Positions 37,626-46,261 of a stretch of 64,000 bases of DNA are shown here, one piece after another (the first letter of the stretch is position 1; each line of letters opens with the position of its first letter). The stretch is from Paenacidovorax caeni (GTDB lineage Bacteria > Pseudomonadota > Gammaproteobacteria > Burkholderiales > Burkholderiaceae_C), in the NCBI RefSeq assembly GCF_001298675.1, contig NZ_CYIG01000013.1, positions 21,431 through 85,430 on the forward strand, in the 5' to 3' direction. The position numbers and the translations under genes were made by a program. The notes beneath the pieces were generated by a model. That model saw only the letters and a program-made list of their open reading frames with translations. It was not told where the DNA came from and did no database searches.

Positions 37626-38438
37626 TTAGGTCTTGTCGCCGATCTTGAAGATGCGCTGCAGCGGTGTCTTCGACTTCGGGCCAAACCAGGTGTCGTAAAT
37701 CTTCTGCGCCTGGCCGCTGGCCTCCAGCTCGCGCAGCGTGGTGTTGACGTAGTCGGTCAACGCCGCTTCATCCTTGGGGATGCCCACGCCGATGTAATCC
37801 TGCGAGATGGCGAACGGCGGGATCTCGTACTTGTCGCGGTCGGGCACGTTGGCCAGCAGGCCGATGAGTTTGGGGCCGTCCTGCGAGATGGCCTGCACCT
37901 GGCCGTTGCGCAGCGCGGTGAAGGCAAACGGCGTGTCGTCGTACGCCACCAGCGTGGCCGTGGGGTACTTCTCGCGCAGCTGGATTTCGTTGGTCGTGCC
38001 CTTGTCAACGCCAATGCGCAGGCTGGCGAGCTGCTCGGGCGCGGTCAGCGTGCCCTTCTTGGCGATGAACTGCGTGCCCGAAGAAAAGTAGGGAATGCTG
38101 AAGTTCACCACCTTGGCGCGCTCCTCGGTGATGGTGAAGTTGGCGAACACCAGGTCCACCTTGTTCGCGGTCAGCAGCGGAATGCGGTTGGCCGGGTTGG
38201 TGGGCACGATCTCCAGCCGGACGCCGAGCTTCTTGGCAAACGCCTGGGCGTAATCGACGTCGAGCCCGTGGATCTTGCGCGTCTTGGCATCGACGAAGCC
38301 GAACGGCGGGTTGGCGTCGAACGCGGCCACGCGCAGCACGCCGGCCTTCTTGATGTCGTCCAGCCGGTCCGCCCAGGTGGCGGACGAAGCCAGGGCCAGG
38401 GCCGCCAGCAGGGCAAAGTGGCGATAGCGTGGTGTCAT
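37626..38438 (-). CDS. amino-acid ABC transporter periplasmic binding protein
   Basis: A 270-residue SBP of the family-3 type. The signal peptide is 1-23 (cleavage near ATWA-DR). Then come DIKKAGVLRVAAFDANPPFGFVD, GLDVDYAQAFAKKLGV, VDLVFANFTITEERAKVVNFS and LRIGVDKGTTNEIQL. The set suggests Glu/Asp or another polar amino acid. It heads the leftward SBP-permease-permease run. Confidence 0.9.
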   Translation of the reverse strand: MTPRYRHFALLAALALASSATWADRLDDIKKAGVLRVAAFDANPPFGFVDAKTRKIHGLDVDYAQAFAKKLGVRLEIVPTNPANRIPLLTANKVDLVFANFTITEERAKVVNFSIPYFSSGTQFIAKKGTLTAPEQLASLRIGVDKGTTNEIQLREKYPTATLVAYDDTPFAFTALRNGQVQAISQDGPKLIGLLANVPDRDKYEIPPFAISQDYIGVGIPKDEAALTDYVNTTLRELEASGQAQKIYDTWFGPKSKTPLQRIFKIGDKT

Positions 38439-38543
38439 GTAGTGATCTCCCTGAGGTGAATGAAAAGTGCTTTCATCCTAGGCAGGGAGGAATACCGCAG
38501 GAACGACGGAATTCGCGCTTGCTTATGCGCCCAAGCGCACACC

Positions 38544-39932
38544 TCAGCCCATGCCGCGCACCACGTTCATGGCCTCGTCCACGCGCTCCACGGCATGGAT
38601 CGTGAGCCCCTCGATGGGCTTTTTCGGCGCGTTGGCCTTGGGCACCACGGCCACGGTGAAGCCCAGTTTGGCCGCTTCCTTCAAGCGCTCCTGCCCGCGC
38701 GGCGCGGGGCGCACCTCGCCCGCCAGGCCCACCTCGCCAAAGGCAATGAAGCCCTTGGGCAGGGCGCGCCCGCGCAGGCTGCTGGTGATGGCCAGCATCA
38801 CCGCCAGGTCGGCCGCGGGCTCGCTGATGCGCACACCGCCCACAGCGTTGACGAACACGTCCTGGTCGGCGCAGGCCACACCGGCGTGGCGGTGCAGCAC
38901 AGCCAGCAGCATGGCCAGGCGGTCGCGCTCCAGGCCCACCGACAGGCGGCGCGGGCTGGGCCCACCGCCATCGACCAGCGCCTGGATTTCCACCAGCAGC
39001 GGGCGTGTGCCCTCCAGCGTGACCAGCACGCAGGCGCCGGGCACGGGCTCGCTGTGCTGCGAGAGAAAGATGGCGCTCGGGTTGGAGACACCGCGCAGGC
39101 CGCGCTCGGTCATGGCGAACACACCGATCTCGTTCACCGCGCCAAAGCGGTTTTTGATGGCGCGCACCAGGCGGTAGCTGCTGTGCGTGTCGCCCTCGAA
39201 GTACAGCACCGTGTCCACCATGTGCTCCAGCACGCGCGGGCCGGCCAGTGCGCCCTCCTTGGTCACGTGGCCCACCAGGATGACGGCGATGCCCGTGGCC
39301 TTGGCCATGCGCGTGAGGTGCGCCGCGCACTCGCGCACCTGGGCCACGCTGCCGGGGGCGCTGGTGAGCTGGTCCGAATAGATGGTCTGAATCGAGTCGA
39401 TCACGCACACCGCGGGCTGCGTGGCCTCGACGGTGGCGAGGATTTTCTCCAGCTGGATCTCGGCCAGTACGTTCACCTGGCTGGCCTCCAGCCCGAGGCG
39501 GCGCGAGCGCAGCGCCACCTGCGCGCCACTTTCTTCGCCCGTCACGTACAGCGTGGGCAGGCCCACGCGGTGCAGCGCGTCCATGGCCTGCAGCAGCAGC
39601 GTGGATTTGCCGATGCCCGGGTCGCCGCCGATGAGCACCACGCCGCCTTCCACCACGCCGCCGCCAAGCACGCGGTCGAGCTCCTCGATGCCACTGGGTG
39701 TGCGCGCCACGTCGGTGGCCTCGATGGCGGCCAGCGGCATCACCGCCTGGGCCTGCGCCAGCCCGGCGTACTGGCCGCCGGCGGCGCTCATGCGGTTCTT
39801 GCCGCCGCCGCTGGCCTCGGCCACGGTTTCCAGCAGCGTGTTCCAGGCGCCGCAGCCCGGGCATTTGCCCAGCCAGCGCGGGCTGGTGGCGCCGCATTCG
39901 GTGCAGGTGTAAAGGGTCTTGTCTTTGGCCAT
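38544..39932 (-). CDS. radA: DNA repair protein RadA (Sms)
   Basis: A 462-residue RecA-related protein promoting branch migration during recombination. An N-terminal zinc finger (CTEC near residue 10, CPGC near 27) precedes Walker A GGDPGIGKST, the RadA-specific KNRFG and a C-terminal Lon-protease-like domain (AADLAVMLAITSSLRG). The ATG at 39932 (MAKDKTLYTC) is canonical. In related genomes radA often follows alr; here a di-heme peroxidase gene and a long-form palindrome lie between them. Confidence 0.95.
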   Translation of the reverse strand: MAKDKTLYTCTECGATSPRWLGKCPGCGAWNTLLETVAEASGGGKNRMSAAGGQYAGLAQAQAVMPLAAIEATDVARTPSGIEELDRVLGGGVVEGGVVLIGGDPGIGKSTLLLQAMDALHRVGLPTLYVTGEESGAQVALRSRRLGLEASQVNVLAEIQLEKILATVEATQPAVCVIDSIQTIYSDQLTSAPGSVAQVRECAAHLTRMAKATGIAVILVGHVTKEGALAGPRVLEHMVDTVLYFEGDTHSSYRLVRAIKNRFGAVNEIGVFAMTERGLRGVSNPSAIFLSQHSEPVPGACVLVTLEGTRPLLVEIQALVDGGGPSPRRLSVGLERDRLAMLLAVLHRHAGVACADQDVFVNAVGGVRISEPAADLAVMLAITSSLRGRALPKGFIAFGEVGLAGEVRPAPRGQERLKEAAKLGFTVAVVPKANAPKKPIEGLTIHAVERVDEAMNVVRGMG

Positions 39933-39961
39933 GGCGGCCGATCCTACCCGCTGCCAGGCGC

Positions 39962-40066
39962 TCATAAAAAAGGAGCTGCCAGCGCTTGCCTGGTGGGTAT
40001 TTCAATACGAAATCGATTGAAACTCCGTACCAGACAAGCGCCAGCAGCTCTCATTCAAATAGCACC
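39962..40066. repeat. AGCGCTT palindrome, copy 11 (long form)
   Basis: Arms AGCTGCCAGCGCTTG (39974-39988) and CAAGCGCCAGCAGCT (40035-40049) pair with two mismatches. They enclose exactly 46 bases containing TTTCA-N5-AAATC followed by TGAAA, the same pattern as copy 3. The copy lies between the peroxidase and radA genes. Confidence 0.9.
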
Positions 40067-40089
40067 CCGGCGCCGGGGTGCGCCCTGAA

Positions 40090-41100
40090 TCACTCGAAAG
40101 GCTGGGGCCGCTTGGTCTTGTCGCTCGAGGGCGGCAGGATGGGCAGCGTGAACTTGGGCTGGTCGCCCGTCAGCGTCTTCAGGAAGGCGACGATGTCGGC
40201 GTTCTCCTCGGGCGTGAACTTCTTGCCCAGCTGCAAGCGGCCCATGGTGTCCACGGCCTGGGTCAGCGTGTCGGCCGCGCCGTCGTGGAAGTAGGGGTAG
40301 GTCAGCTCGACGTTACGCAGCGTCGGCACCTTGAAGTTGAAGCGCTCGGCGTCGTTGCCAGTGACGGCGGAGCGGCCTTCGGCCGGGTTGTCCGTCTTGT
40401 AGGCCTCGACCAGGCCCATCTTCTGGAACGAGGTGCCGCCCAGGTTCGGGCCGTTGTGGCAGGCCACGCAGCCGCTGCTCTTGAACAGCTGGTAGCCGCG
40501 CAGTTCCTGCGCGTTGATGGCCTTCTTGTCGCCCTTGAGCCACTTGTCAAAGCGCGCGTTGGGCGTCACCAGCGTCTCTTCGAACGCGGCAATGGCCTGG
40601 GTCACTTCGTCAATCGTCAGCTTGTCGTGGCCGAACACCTTCTTGAACTCGGCCACGTACTGCGGAATCGAGGTCAGCAGATCGACAGCCAGATCGTGCG
40701 TGAAGGCCATTTCACCGGGGTTGGCGATCGGGCCGCCCGCCTGCTCCTTCAGGTCCTTGGCGCGGCCGTCCCAGAACTGGGCCACGTTGAGGCTGGAGTT
40801 GAGCACCGTGGGCGAGTTGATCGGGCCTTTTTGCCACTTGTCGCCGATGGAGGTCTTGAGGTTGTCCGAGCCGCCCATGCTCAGGTTGTGGCACGAGTTG
40901 CACGAGATGAAGCCGGATCGCGACAGGCGCGGGTCAAAGAACAGCTTCTTGCCCAACTCCACCTTGCCCGGGTTGGTGACCTTGGCAGCGGGGATGGGGG
41001 AAACGGGCTCGGCGTCCTTGGCCTGCACGGCGCCGGTGGCCAGCAGCGCAGCAACGCTGAGCGCACCCAGAACAAGGCGAGGAGCGGTGAAGCGGGACAT
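40090..41100 (-). CDS. ccpA: di-heme cytochrome c peroxidase
   Basis: A 336-residue periplasmic enzyme reducing hydrogen peroxide with electrons from cytochrome c. The signal peptide is 1-27. The heme sites are CNSCH (67-71) and CVACH (211-215). Other conserved parts are ELGKKLFFDPRLSRSG, NSPTVLNSSLNVAQFWDGRA, FKVPTLRNVELTYPYFHDG and LTGDQPKFTLPILPP. The ATG at 41100 has AAAGGA upstream. The gene is single, downstream of alr, with palindrome copy 11 at its 3' end. The gene symbol is tentative (ccpA/ccp). Confidence 0.93.
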   Translation of the reverse strand: MSRFTAPRLVLGALSVAALLATGAVQAKDAEPVSPIPAAKVTNPGKVELGKKLFFDPRLSRSGFISCNSCHNLSMGGSDNLKTSIGDKWQKGPINSPTVLNSSLNVAQFWDGRAKDLKEQAGGPIANPGEMAFTHDLAVDLLTSIPQYVAEFKKVFGHDKLTIDEVTQAIAAFEETLVTPNARFDKWLKGDKKAINAQELRGYQLFKSSGCVACHNGPNLGGTSFQKMGLVEAYKTDNPAEGRSAVTGNDAERFNFKVPTLRNVELTYPYFHDGAADTLTQAVDTMGRLQLGKKFTPEENADIVAFLKTLTGDQPKFTLPILPPSSDKTKRPQPFE

Positions 41101-41242
41101 CGTGGTTTCCTTTCTAGGTGGGAGAGATGTCCCATTGTTCTTGCCGCGCGTCAAAGGCCTCTTGAGATATCTCAAGCAAAGGGCACGAAGCAAGTAGGGG
41201 CATTCACACCGCGCGCGGCAGGCCGCCAGGCGGCCTGGCGTG

Positions 41243-42352
41243 TCAGTCGGCCACCACCACGTTCACGCGCGGCGCCACGGCGCACATCAGCTCGTAGCCC
41301 ACGGTGCCTGCGGCCTGCGCCACCTCGTCGATGGACAGCTGCGCGCCGCTGCTGGCGCGGCCCCACAGCGTGACCTCGCTGCCCATACCCACGGGCAGCC
41401 CGGCCTGCACCACGGGCGTGAGGTCCACGGTCAGCATGTCCATGCTCACGCGCCCCACCAGGCGGGTGCGCACGCCGCTCACCAGCACCGGCGTGCCGGT
41501 ATCGGCATGGCGCGGGTAGCCATCGGCGTAGCCGCAGGCTGCCACGCCGATCAGCATCGGGGCATCGGCACGAAAACGCGAGCCGTAGCCCACGGTGTCA
41601 CCGGGCTGCAGCTGCTGGGTGGCGAGCAGACGGGTGGAAAGCGTCATGGCGGGCTGCAGCGCCCAGTCGCTGGCCTGGTGCTGCGGGTGGTCGGGCGCGC
41701 TGCCGTAGAGCATGATGCCGGCGCGCACCCAGTCACAGCGCACCTGCGCGTCACTGCCCTGGCGCAGCGTGGCAGCGCTGTTGCTGATGCTGCGCTCGCC
41801 CGGCAGGTCCTGCGTGGTGGCATGGAACACCGCGAGCTGGTGCCCGATGCCGCGCGGGCCGTCGGCGTCGGAGAAATGCGTCATGTGCGAGATTTCATCG
41901 ACCTGCGGCAGCGCCGACAGCCGCGCCCAGGCGCCACGGTAGCGTGCGGGGGTGAAACCCAGCCGGTTCATGCCCGTGTTCATCTTGAGGAATACCCGGT
42001 GCGGCACCTGCGTCTTGTGCGCGGCCAGCCAGTCGATCTGCTCATCGCAATGCACGGCATGCCAGATGCCAAGGCGCGAGCACAGCTCCAGGTCGCGCGG
42101 CTCGAACACACCCTCCAGCAGCAGCAGCGGCCCGCGCCAGCCCAGGGCACGCAAACGCTCGGCCTCGGCCAGGTCGAGCATGGCGAAGCCGTCGGCGCCG
42201 CGCAGCCCCTCATACACGCGCTCAATGCCATGCCCGTAGGCGTTGGCCTTGACCACGGCCCAGACCTTGGCGTCGGGCGCCGCGGCGCGCGTGCGTGAAA
42301 GGTTGTGGTGCAAGGCCGGGGGGTGAATGGTGGCAAGAATCGGGCGCGGCAT
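41243..42352 (-). CDS. alr: alanine racemase
   Basis: A 369-residue PLP enzyme of fold type III making D-alanine for peptidoglycan. The PLP lysine is Lys35 in [11 protein letters not shown]. The second catalytic Tyr lies in the C-terminal domain near [24 protein letters not shown] and [12 protein letters not shown] are typical. It is divergent from lplT, an order conserved in betaproteobacteria. The gene is biosynthetic-type by context, as there is no dadA beside it. Confidence 0.95.
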   Translation of the reverse strand: MPRPILATIHPPALHHNLSRTRAAAPDAKVWAVVKANAYGHGIERVYEGLRGADGFAMLDLAEAERLRALGWRGPLLLLEGVFEPRDLELCSRLGIWHAVHCDEQIDWLAAHKTQVPHRVFLKMNTGMNRLGFTPARYRGAWARLSALPQVDEISHMTHFSDADGPRGIGHQLAVFHATTQDLPGERSISNSAATLRQGSDAQVRCDWVRAGIMLYGSAPDHPQHQASDWALQPAMTLSTRLLATQQLQPGDTVGYGSRFRADAPMLIGVAACGYADGYPRHADTGTPVLVSGVRTRLVGRVSMDMLTVDLTPVVQAGLPVGMGSEVTLWGRASSGAQLSIDEVAQAAGTVGYELMCAVAPRVNVVVAD

Positions 42353-42510
42353 GGCTTAAGGGAGCGAAAACCGTGGCAACGGCGGAAGGCGCATTCTGGC
42401 ACCGCGCCATGGCAGGCGTGCGCCGGGCGCGTGATATAACCGCCCATCTCCTGCCAGGGCCCCCTTTCACGCCGGGCATTAGCGCCGCTGATGCCCCTCC
42501 CACTCTCTCG

Positions 42511-43788
42511 ATGAAGCGCGGTTTCTACACCATCATGTCGGCGCAGTTCTTCAGCTCGCTGGCCGACAATGCCCTCTTCGTCGCCGCCGTCGAACTGCTG
42601 CGCTCCAATGGTGCACCAGAGTGGGAGCGCGCCGCCCTGGTGCCCATGTTCGCGCTGTTCTATGTGCTGCTGGCGCCCTTTGTTGGCGCCTTTGCCGACG
42701 CCCTGCCCAAAGGGCGGGTGATGCTCATCAGCAACGCCATCAAGGTGCTGGGCTGTCTCATGATGCTGTGGGGTTCGCACCCGCTGCTGGCCTACGCCGT
42801 GGTGGGCCTGGGCGCAGCGGCGTATTCGCCGGCCAAGTACGGCATCCTCACCGAGCTGCTGCCGGCCTCGCAGCTGGTCAAGGCCAACGGCTGGATCGAA
42901 GGGCTGACCATCACCTCCATCATCCTCGGCGTGCTGCTGGGCGGGCAACTGGTGGCGCCGCACATTTCGGGCGTGCTGCTGGACTTCGACCTGCCCGGGG
43001 TCGATCTGGGCATCGGGCTGCCCGCAGAGGCCGCCATCCTGACGCTCATTCCGGTGTACGCGCTGGCTGCGGCGTTCAACCTGCGCATTCCGCACACCGG
43101 CGTGACCATGCGCCCCATGCCGCGCCACGTCGTGGCGCTGCTGCGCGACTTCTGGAGCTGCAACCAGCGCCTGTGGCGCGACAAGCTGGGCCAGATCTCG
43201 CTGGCCACCACCACGCTGTTCTGGGGTGTTTCGGGCAACCTGCGCTACATCGTGCTGGCCTGGGCCGCCGCCGCGCTGGGCTATGGCACGACGCAGGCCT
43301 CGGCGCTGGTCGGCGTGGTTGCCATTGGCACGGCAGCGGGGGCGGTATGGGCCTCGCTGCGCATGCGGCTGAACAAGGCCACGCGGGTGATTCCGCTGGG
43401 CATCGCCATGGGCATCCTGCTGGTGGGCATGATCTTCATCCACCAGCTGGCGCTGGCCGTGCCCTTTCTCATCCTGCTGGGCGGGCTGGGCGGCTTCCTG
43501 GTGGTGCCCATGAACGCGCTGCTGCAGCACCGTGGCCACAACCTCATGGGCGCCGGGCGCTCCATCGCGGTGCAGAACTTCAACGAACAGGCTGCCATCC
43601 TCGGCATGGGGGCGTTCTACAGCCTCTCCAGCAGCCTGGGGCTGTCGGCTTTTGGCGCCATCACCGCCTTTGGCCTGCTGGTGGCCGGCACCATGTGGCT
43701 CATTGGCCGCTGGATGGCCCACAACACGCGCTGCCACCGCAAGGAAATGGCGCGCCTGCTGGGCATCGCCCGGCGCGACGACCACTGA
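42511..43788 (+). CDS. lplT: lysophospholipid transporter LplT
   Basis: A 425-residue MFS flippase of lysophospholipids at the inner membrane. The family opening MKRGFYTIMSAQFFSSLADNALF is followed by ALFYVLLAPFVGAFADALPKG, SPAKYGILTELLPASQLVKANGW and a long membrane body. No acyltransferase (Aas) domain or gene follows. The ATG at 42511 was chosen because the frame before it is the 5' region of divergent alr. Confidence 0.92.
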   Translation: MKRGFYTIMSAQFFSSLADNALFVAAVELLRSNGAPEWERAALVPMFALFYVLLAPFVGAFADALPKGRVMLISNAIKVLGCLMMLWGSHPLLAYAVVGLGAAAYSPAKYGILTELLPASQLVKANGWIEGLTITSIILGVLLGGQLVAPHISGVLLDFDLPGVDLGIGLPAEAAILTLIPVYALAAAFNLRIPHTGVTMRPMPRHVVALLRDFWSCNQRLWRDKLGQISLATTTLFWGVSGNLRYIVLAWAAAALGYGTTQASALVGVVAIGTAAGAVWASLRMRLNKATRVIPLGIAMGILLVGMIFIHQLALAVPFLILLGGLGGFLVVPMNALLQHRGHNLMGAGRSIAVQNFNEQAAILGMGAFYSLSSSLGLSAFGAITAFGLLVAGTMWLIGRWMAHNTRCHRKEMARLLGIARRDDH

Positions 43789-43850
43789 ACTTCTTTTTTG
43801 ATAGCTGCTAGCGCTTGCCTGGCAAGCGCTGGTGGCATTTTTCATGCCTT
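43789..43850 (-). repeat. AGCGCTT palindrome, copy 12 (short form)
   Basis: TTCTTTTTTGATAGCTGCT leads into the perfect pair AGCGCTTGCC (43810-43819)/GGCAAGCGCT (43821-43830), then GGTGGCATTTTTC. Hairpin plus T-runs on both sides could terminate in both directions. It lies directly between lplT and the DMT gene. Confidence 0.85.
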
Positions 43851-44716
43851 ATTTACTGCCAATTCTCGCCCTCTTGTGCAATGCCTTCTTCTGGGGGGTG
43901 TCGTGGTGGCCGTTTCGCGCCATGCACGGCGCGGGGTTGCACCCGCTGTGGGCGACGGCACTGATGTACAGCCTGGTCTCAGCCGGCCTGCTGGCACTGC
44001 GCCCCGCCACGCTGGGCCAGTTGCTGCGCCACCCCGGGCTGTGGCTGCTGGCGCTGTGCTCGGGCGTGACCAACGTGGCCTTCAACTGGGCCGTGACCGT
44101 GGGCGACGTGGTGCGCGTGGTGCTGCTGTTCTACCTCATGCCCGCCTGGGCCGTGCTGCTGGCCTGGCGCGTGCTGGGCGAGCGCCCCACGCCGACCGCG
44201 CTGCTGCGGCTGGCACTGGCCTTTGCCGGGGTGCTGCTGGTGCTGTGGCCCGCCGAGGGCGGCGCACGCCGCCTGGCCTCGGGGCTGGGCCTGGCCGATG
44301 CCCTGGCACTGCTGGGGGGCTTCACCTTCGCGCTGACCAACGTGCAGCTGCGCCGCCTGCGCGAGGCGCCGGGCCCGGCGCGCATGCTCGCCATGTTCAC
44401 CGGCTGCATGGCCATGGGCGTGGCCAGTGCGGCCGCAGGCCTCACCCTGGGCCTGGTGCCAGCGTTCCCGGCATGGCACCCGCTGTGGGCCGGCGTGGCG
44501 CTGGCGATGGCGGTGGTGCTCATGTTCGGCAACTGGGCGCTGCAGTACGGCGCGGCGCGCCTGCCCACCAGCACCACGTCGGTGGTGATGCAGTCGGAAG
44601 TGCTGTTCGCCAGCCTGTCGTCGTGGCTGCTGGCCTCGGCCGACCTGGCGCCGCGCACGCTGGCGGGCGGGGCACTGATCATGCTGGCTTCGCTGCTGGC
44701 GGCGCTGCGCCGTTGA
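43844..44716 (+). CDS. EamA/DMT-family transporter
   Basis: A 290-residue protein with ten hydrophobic segments in two EamA units (LLCNAFFWGVSWWPFRAM; STTSVVMQSEVLFASLSSWLL). It is probably a metabolite exporter; the substrate is unknown. The ATG at 43844 (MPYLLPIL) begins right after palindrome copy 12. An in-frame GTG at 43832 would start inside the repeat and is less likely. The ribosome site is poor, the repeat having replaced the expected region. Confidence 0.85.
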   Translation: MPYLLPILALLCNAFFWGVSWWPFRAMHGAGLHPLWATALMYSLVSAGLLALRPATLGQLLRHPGLWLLALCSGVTNVAFNWAVTVGDVVRVVLLFYLMPAWAVLLAWRVLGERPTPTALLRLALAFAGVLLVLWPAEGGARRLASGLGLADALALLGGFTFALTNVQLRRLREAPGPARMLAMFTGCMAMGVASAAAGLTLGLVPAFPAWHPLWAGVALAMAVVLMFGNWALQYGAARLPTSTTSVVMQSEVLFASLSSWLLASADLAPRTLAGGALIMLASLLAALRR

Positions 44717-44758
44717 GCCATCCGGCGTACCATGGGCGCCCCTTCCTGCCGCGATGCC

Positions 44759-45244
44759 ATGACCCCCCTGTACGACTTCGAAGCCCAGCCCATGAGCGGC
44801 CCGCCCGTGCCCCTGTCGCAGTACCGCGGCAAGGTGCTGCTCATCGTCAACACCGCCAGCGCCTGCGGCTTCACGCCACAGTTCGCGGGGCTGGAGGAAC
44901 TGCACCAACGGTACGCCGACCAAGGTCTGGCCGTGCTGGGCTTTCCGTGCAACCAGTTCGGCCGCCAGGACCCGGGCTCGAACGAGGAAATCGCCCGCTT
45001 CTGCCAGCGCAACTACGGCGTGAGCTTTCCGATGATGGCCAAGATCGACGTGAACGGCCCCGAGGCCACGCCGCTGTACCGCTGGCTCACGGCCGAAGCG
45101 CCGGGGCTGCTCGGCAGCAAGGCCATCAAATGGAATTTCACCAAGTTCCTCGTCGGGCGCGATGGGCAGGTGATCCGCCGCTACGCACCGCAGGACGCGC
45201 CGCAAAAGCTCGCCAGCGACATTGAGGCCGCGCTGGCCCGCTGA
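44759..45244 (+). CDS. glutathione peroxidase (thiol peroxidase type)
   Basis: A 161-residue thioredoxin-fold peroxidase. The peroxidatic Cys36 is in VNTASACGFTPQF. The second signature GFPCNQFGRQDPG holds Cys64 and the Gln of the active site. The Trp/Asn of KWNFTKF complete the tetrad. It has Cys rather than selenocysteine, as usual in bacteria (BtuE/Gpx group). It reduces peroxides with thioredoxin or glutathione. The ATG at 44759 (MTPLYDFEAQ) fits the family. Confidence 0.92.
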   Translation: MTPLYDFEAQPMSGPPVPLSQYRGKVLLIVNTASACGFTPQFAGLEELHQRYADQGLAVLGFPCNQFGRQDPGSNEEIARFCQRNYGVSFPMMAKIDVNGPEATPLYRWLTAEAPGLLGSKAIKWNFTKFLVGRDGQVIRRYAPQDAPQKLASDIEAALAR

Positions 45245-45260
45245 CCGGCGCCCGCGCCGC

Positions 45261-45312
45261 ACCCGGGACTGCGCCTACCGCGTCCCGGTTGGCCCGGCCC
45301 CACGCCGGGCGT
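45261..45312. terminator. paired GC hairpins between convergent genes
   Basis: In the 80-base convergent gap, CCGGGAC pairs with GTCCCGG, and GCCCGGC (45292-45298) pairs with GCCGGGC (45304-45310). No T-run follows, so intrinsic termination is only possible, not clear. Confidence 0.3.
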
Positions 45313-45325
45313 GGCTTACACCACC

Positions 45326-46093
45326 TCAGGCGCCGCCGGCTGCACGGCGCTGGCGCGCACGCGCCAGCGTGTCGGCCGCCTGGCGCACGGGCAGTCCGTA
45401 CATGTCGGCGAAGGCCGCCTCGGGCTGGCCACTGGCCTCAAAGGCGCGCAGCAGCGCCTCGTCGCGCGCCGCGCGGGCGGCAGCTTCGGCCAGCGCCTCG
45501 TCGAGCAAGGCGTTGGCCTTGTCGTCGCGGCCACGCACGCGCTCGGCGTACTCTTCGCGCGTCAAGCCCGACGCCTCGAACGCCTTCACGATGCGCTGGC
45601 GCAGCTTGGGCGTCAGGTCTTCCTGCACGCGCTGCTGGCGGCGGCGGAACACCTCAAGCAGCGCATGGTGCACATGCTCCGGTGCCAGCGCCTCCACGGG
45701 CACGCCTTGCAGATCATGGCGCTGCTGCCCGCCGGCAACCACCGTCAGGTAGCGTGTGGAGCGCGCATGCAGGGCCAGCGCCTGCTTGAGCTGGTCACGC
45801 TCCAGTGCCTCGGGATGCGCGGCGAGCAGATCCTCGAAGATGCCGCGCTTGAGCGGCAACGGCTCGGCGCCGAACAGGCGCGGATACCAGGCGGCCAGCT
45901 GCTCCAGCAGCGGATGCGTGCGCGGGCCTTTGACGGCGGCCAGGGCAGACGCTGGAGCGGCAGCGCCGGGCGCGCTGGCCTGCTGCGAACGGCGGCGTTG
46001 GCCGCCACGGCGGTTGCGGCCAGGGAGGGCCGGCTCCTGCGCAGCGGGCGCGGTAGCGGGAGTGGGGGTGGCGGGCGCAGAATCGGTTGTCAT
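45326..46093 (-). CDS. proQ: ProQ/FinO-family RNA chaperone
   Basis: A 255-residue RNA-binding protein. The Ala/Pro-rich N-terminus has a basic patch (GRNRRGGQRRRSQQ). The ProQ/FinO domain (about 55-170) has LAAWYPRLFGAEPLPLKRGIFEDLLAAHPE and the RNA-binding stretch LKQALALHARSTRYLTVVAGGQQRHDL. The long C-terminal helix-rich part is Arg/Glu/Ala-rich. FinO-domain proteins bind structured small RNAs and 3' ends. The symbol is by family, not proven orthology. Confidence 0.88.
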   Translation of the reverse strand: MTTDSAPATPTPATAPAAQEPALPGRNRRGGQRRRSQQASAPGAAAPASALAAVKGPRTHPLLEQLAAWYPRLFGAEPLPLKRGIFEDLLAAHPEALERDQLKQALALHARSTRYLTVVAGGQQRHDLQGVPVEALAPEHVHHALLEVFRRRQQRVQEDLTPKLRQRIVKAFEASGLTREEYAERVRGRDDKANALLDEALAEAAARAARDEALLRAFEASGQPEAAFADMYGLPVRQAADTLARARQRRAAGGA

Positions 46094-46261
46094 GGCAAAT
46101 CGCAGGGAGCCGGCGGCAAGGCCTGACGGCTCGGCAAGGAGGGAAGCCCGCCATCATCCCAGATTTCGGCGCGCCCGCCCCATGTCAGTTCCGCGCGAAG
46201 GTCAGGCCTGAAAATCCCTACTGCTCATAATGTTGCAGCCAGACTCCCGAAAGCCCCGTCC

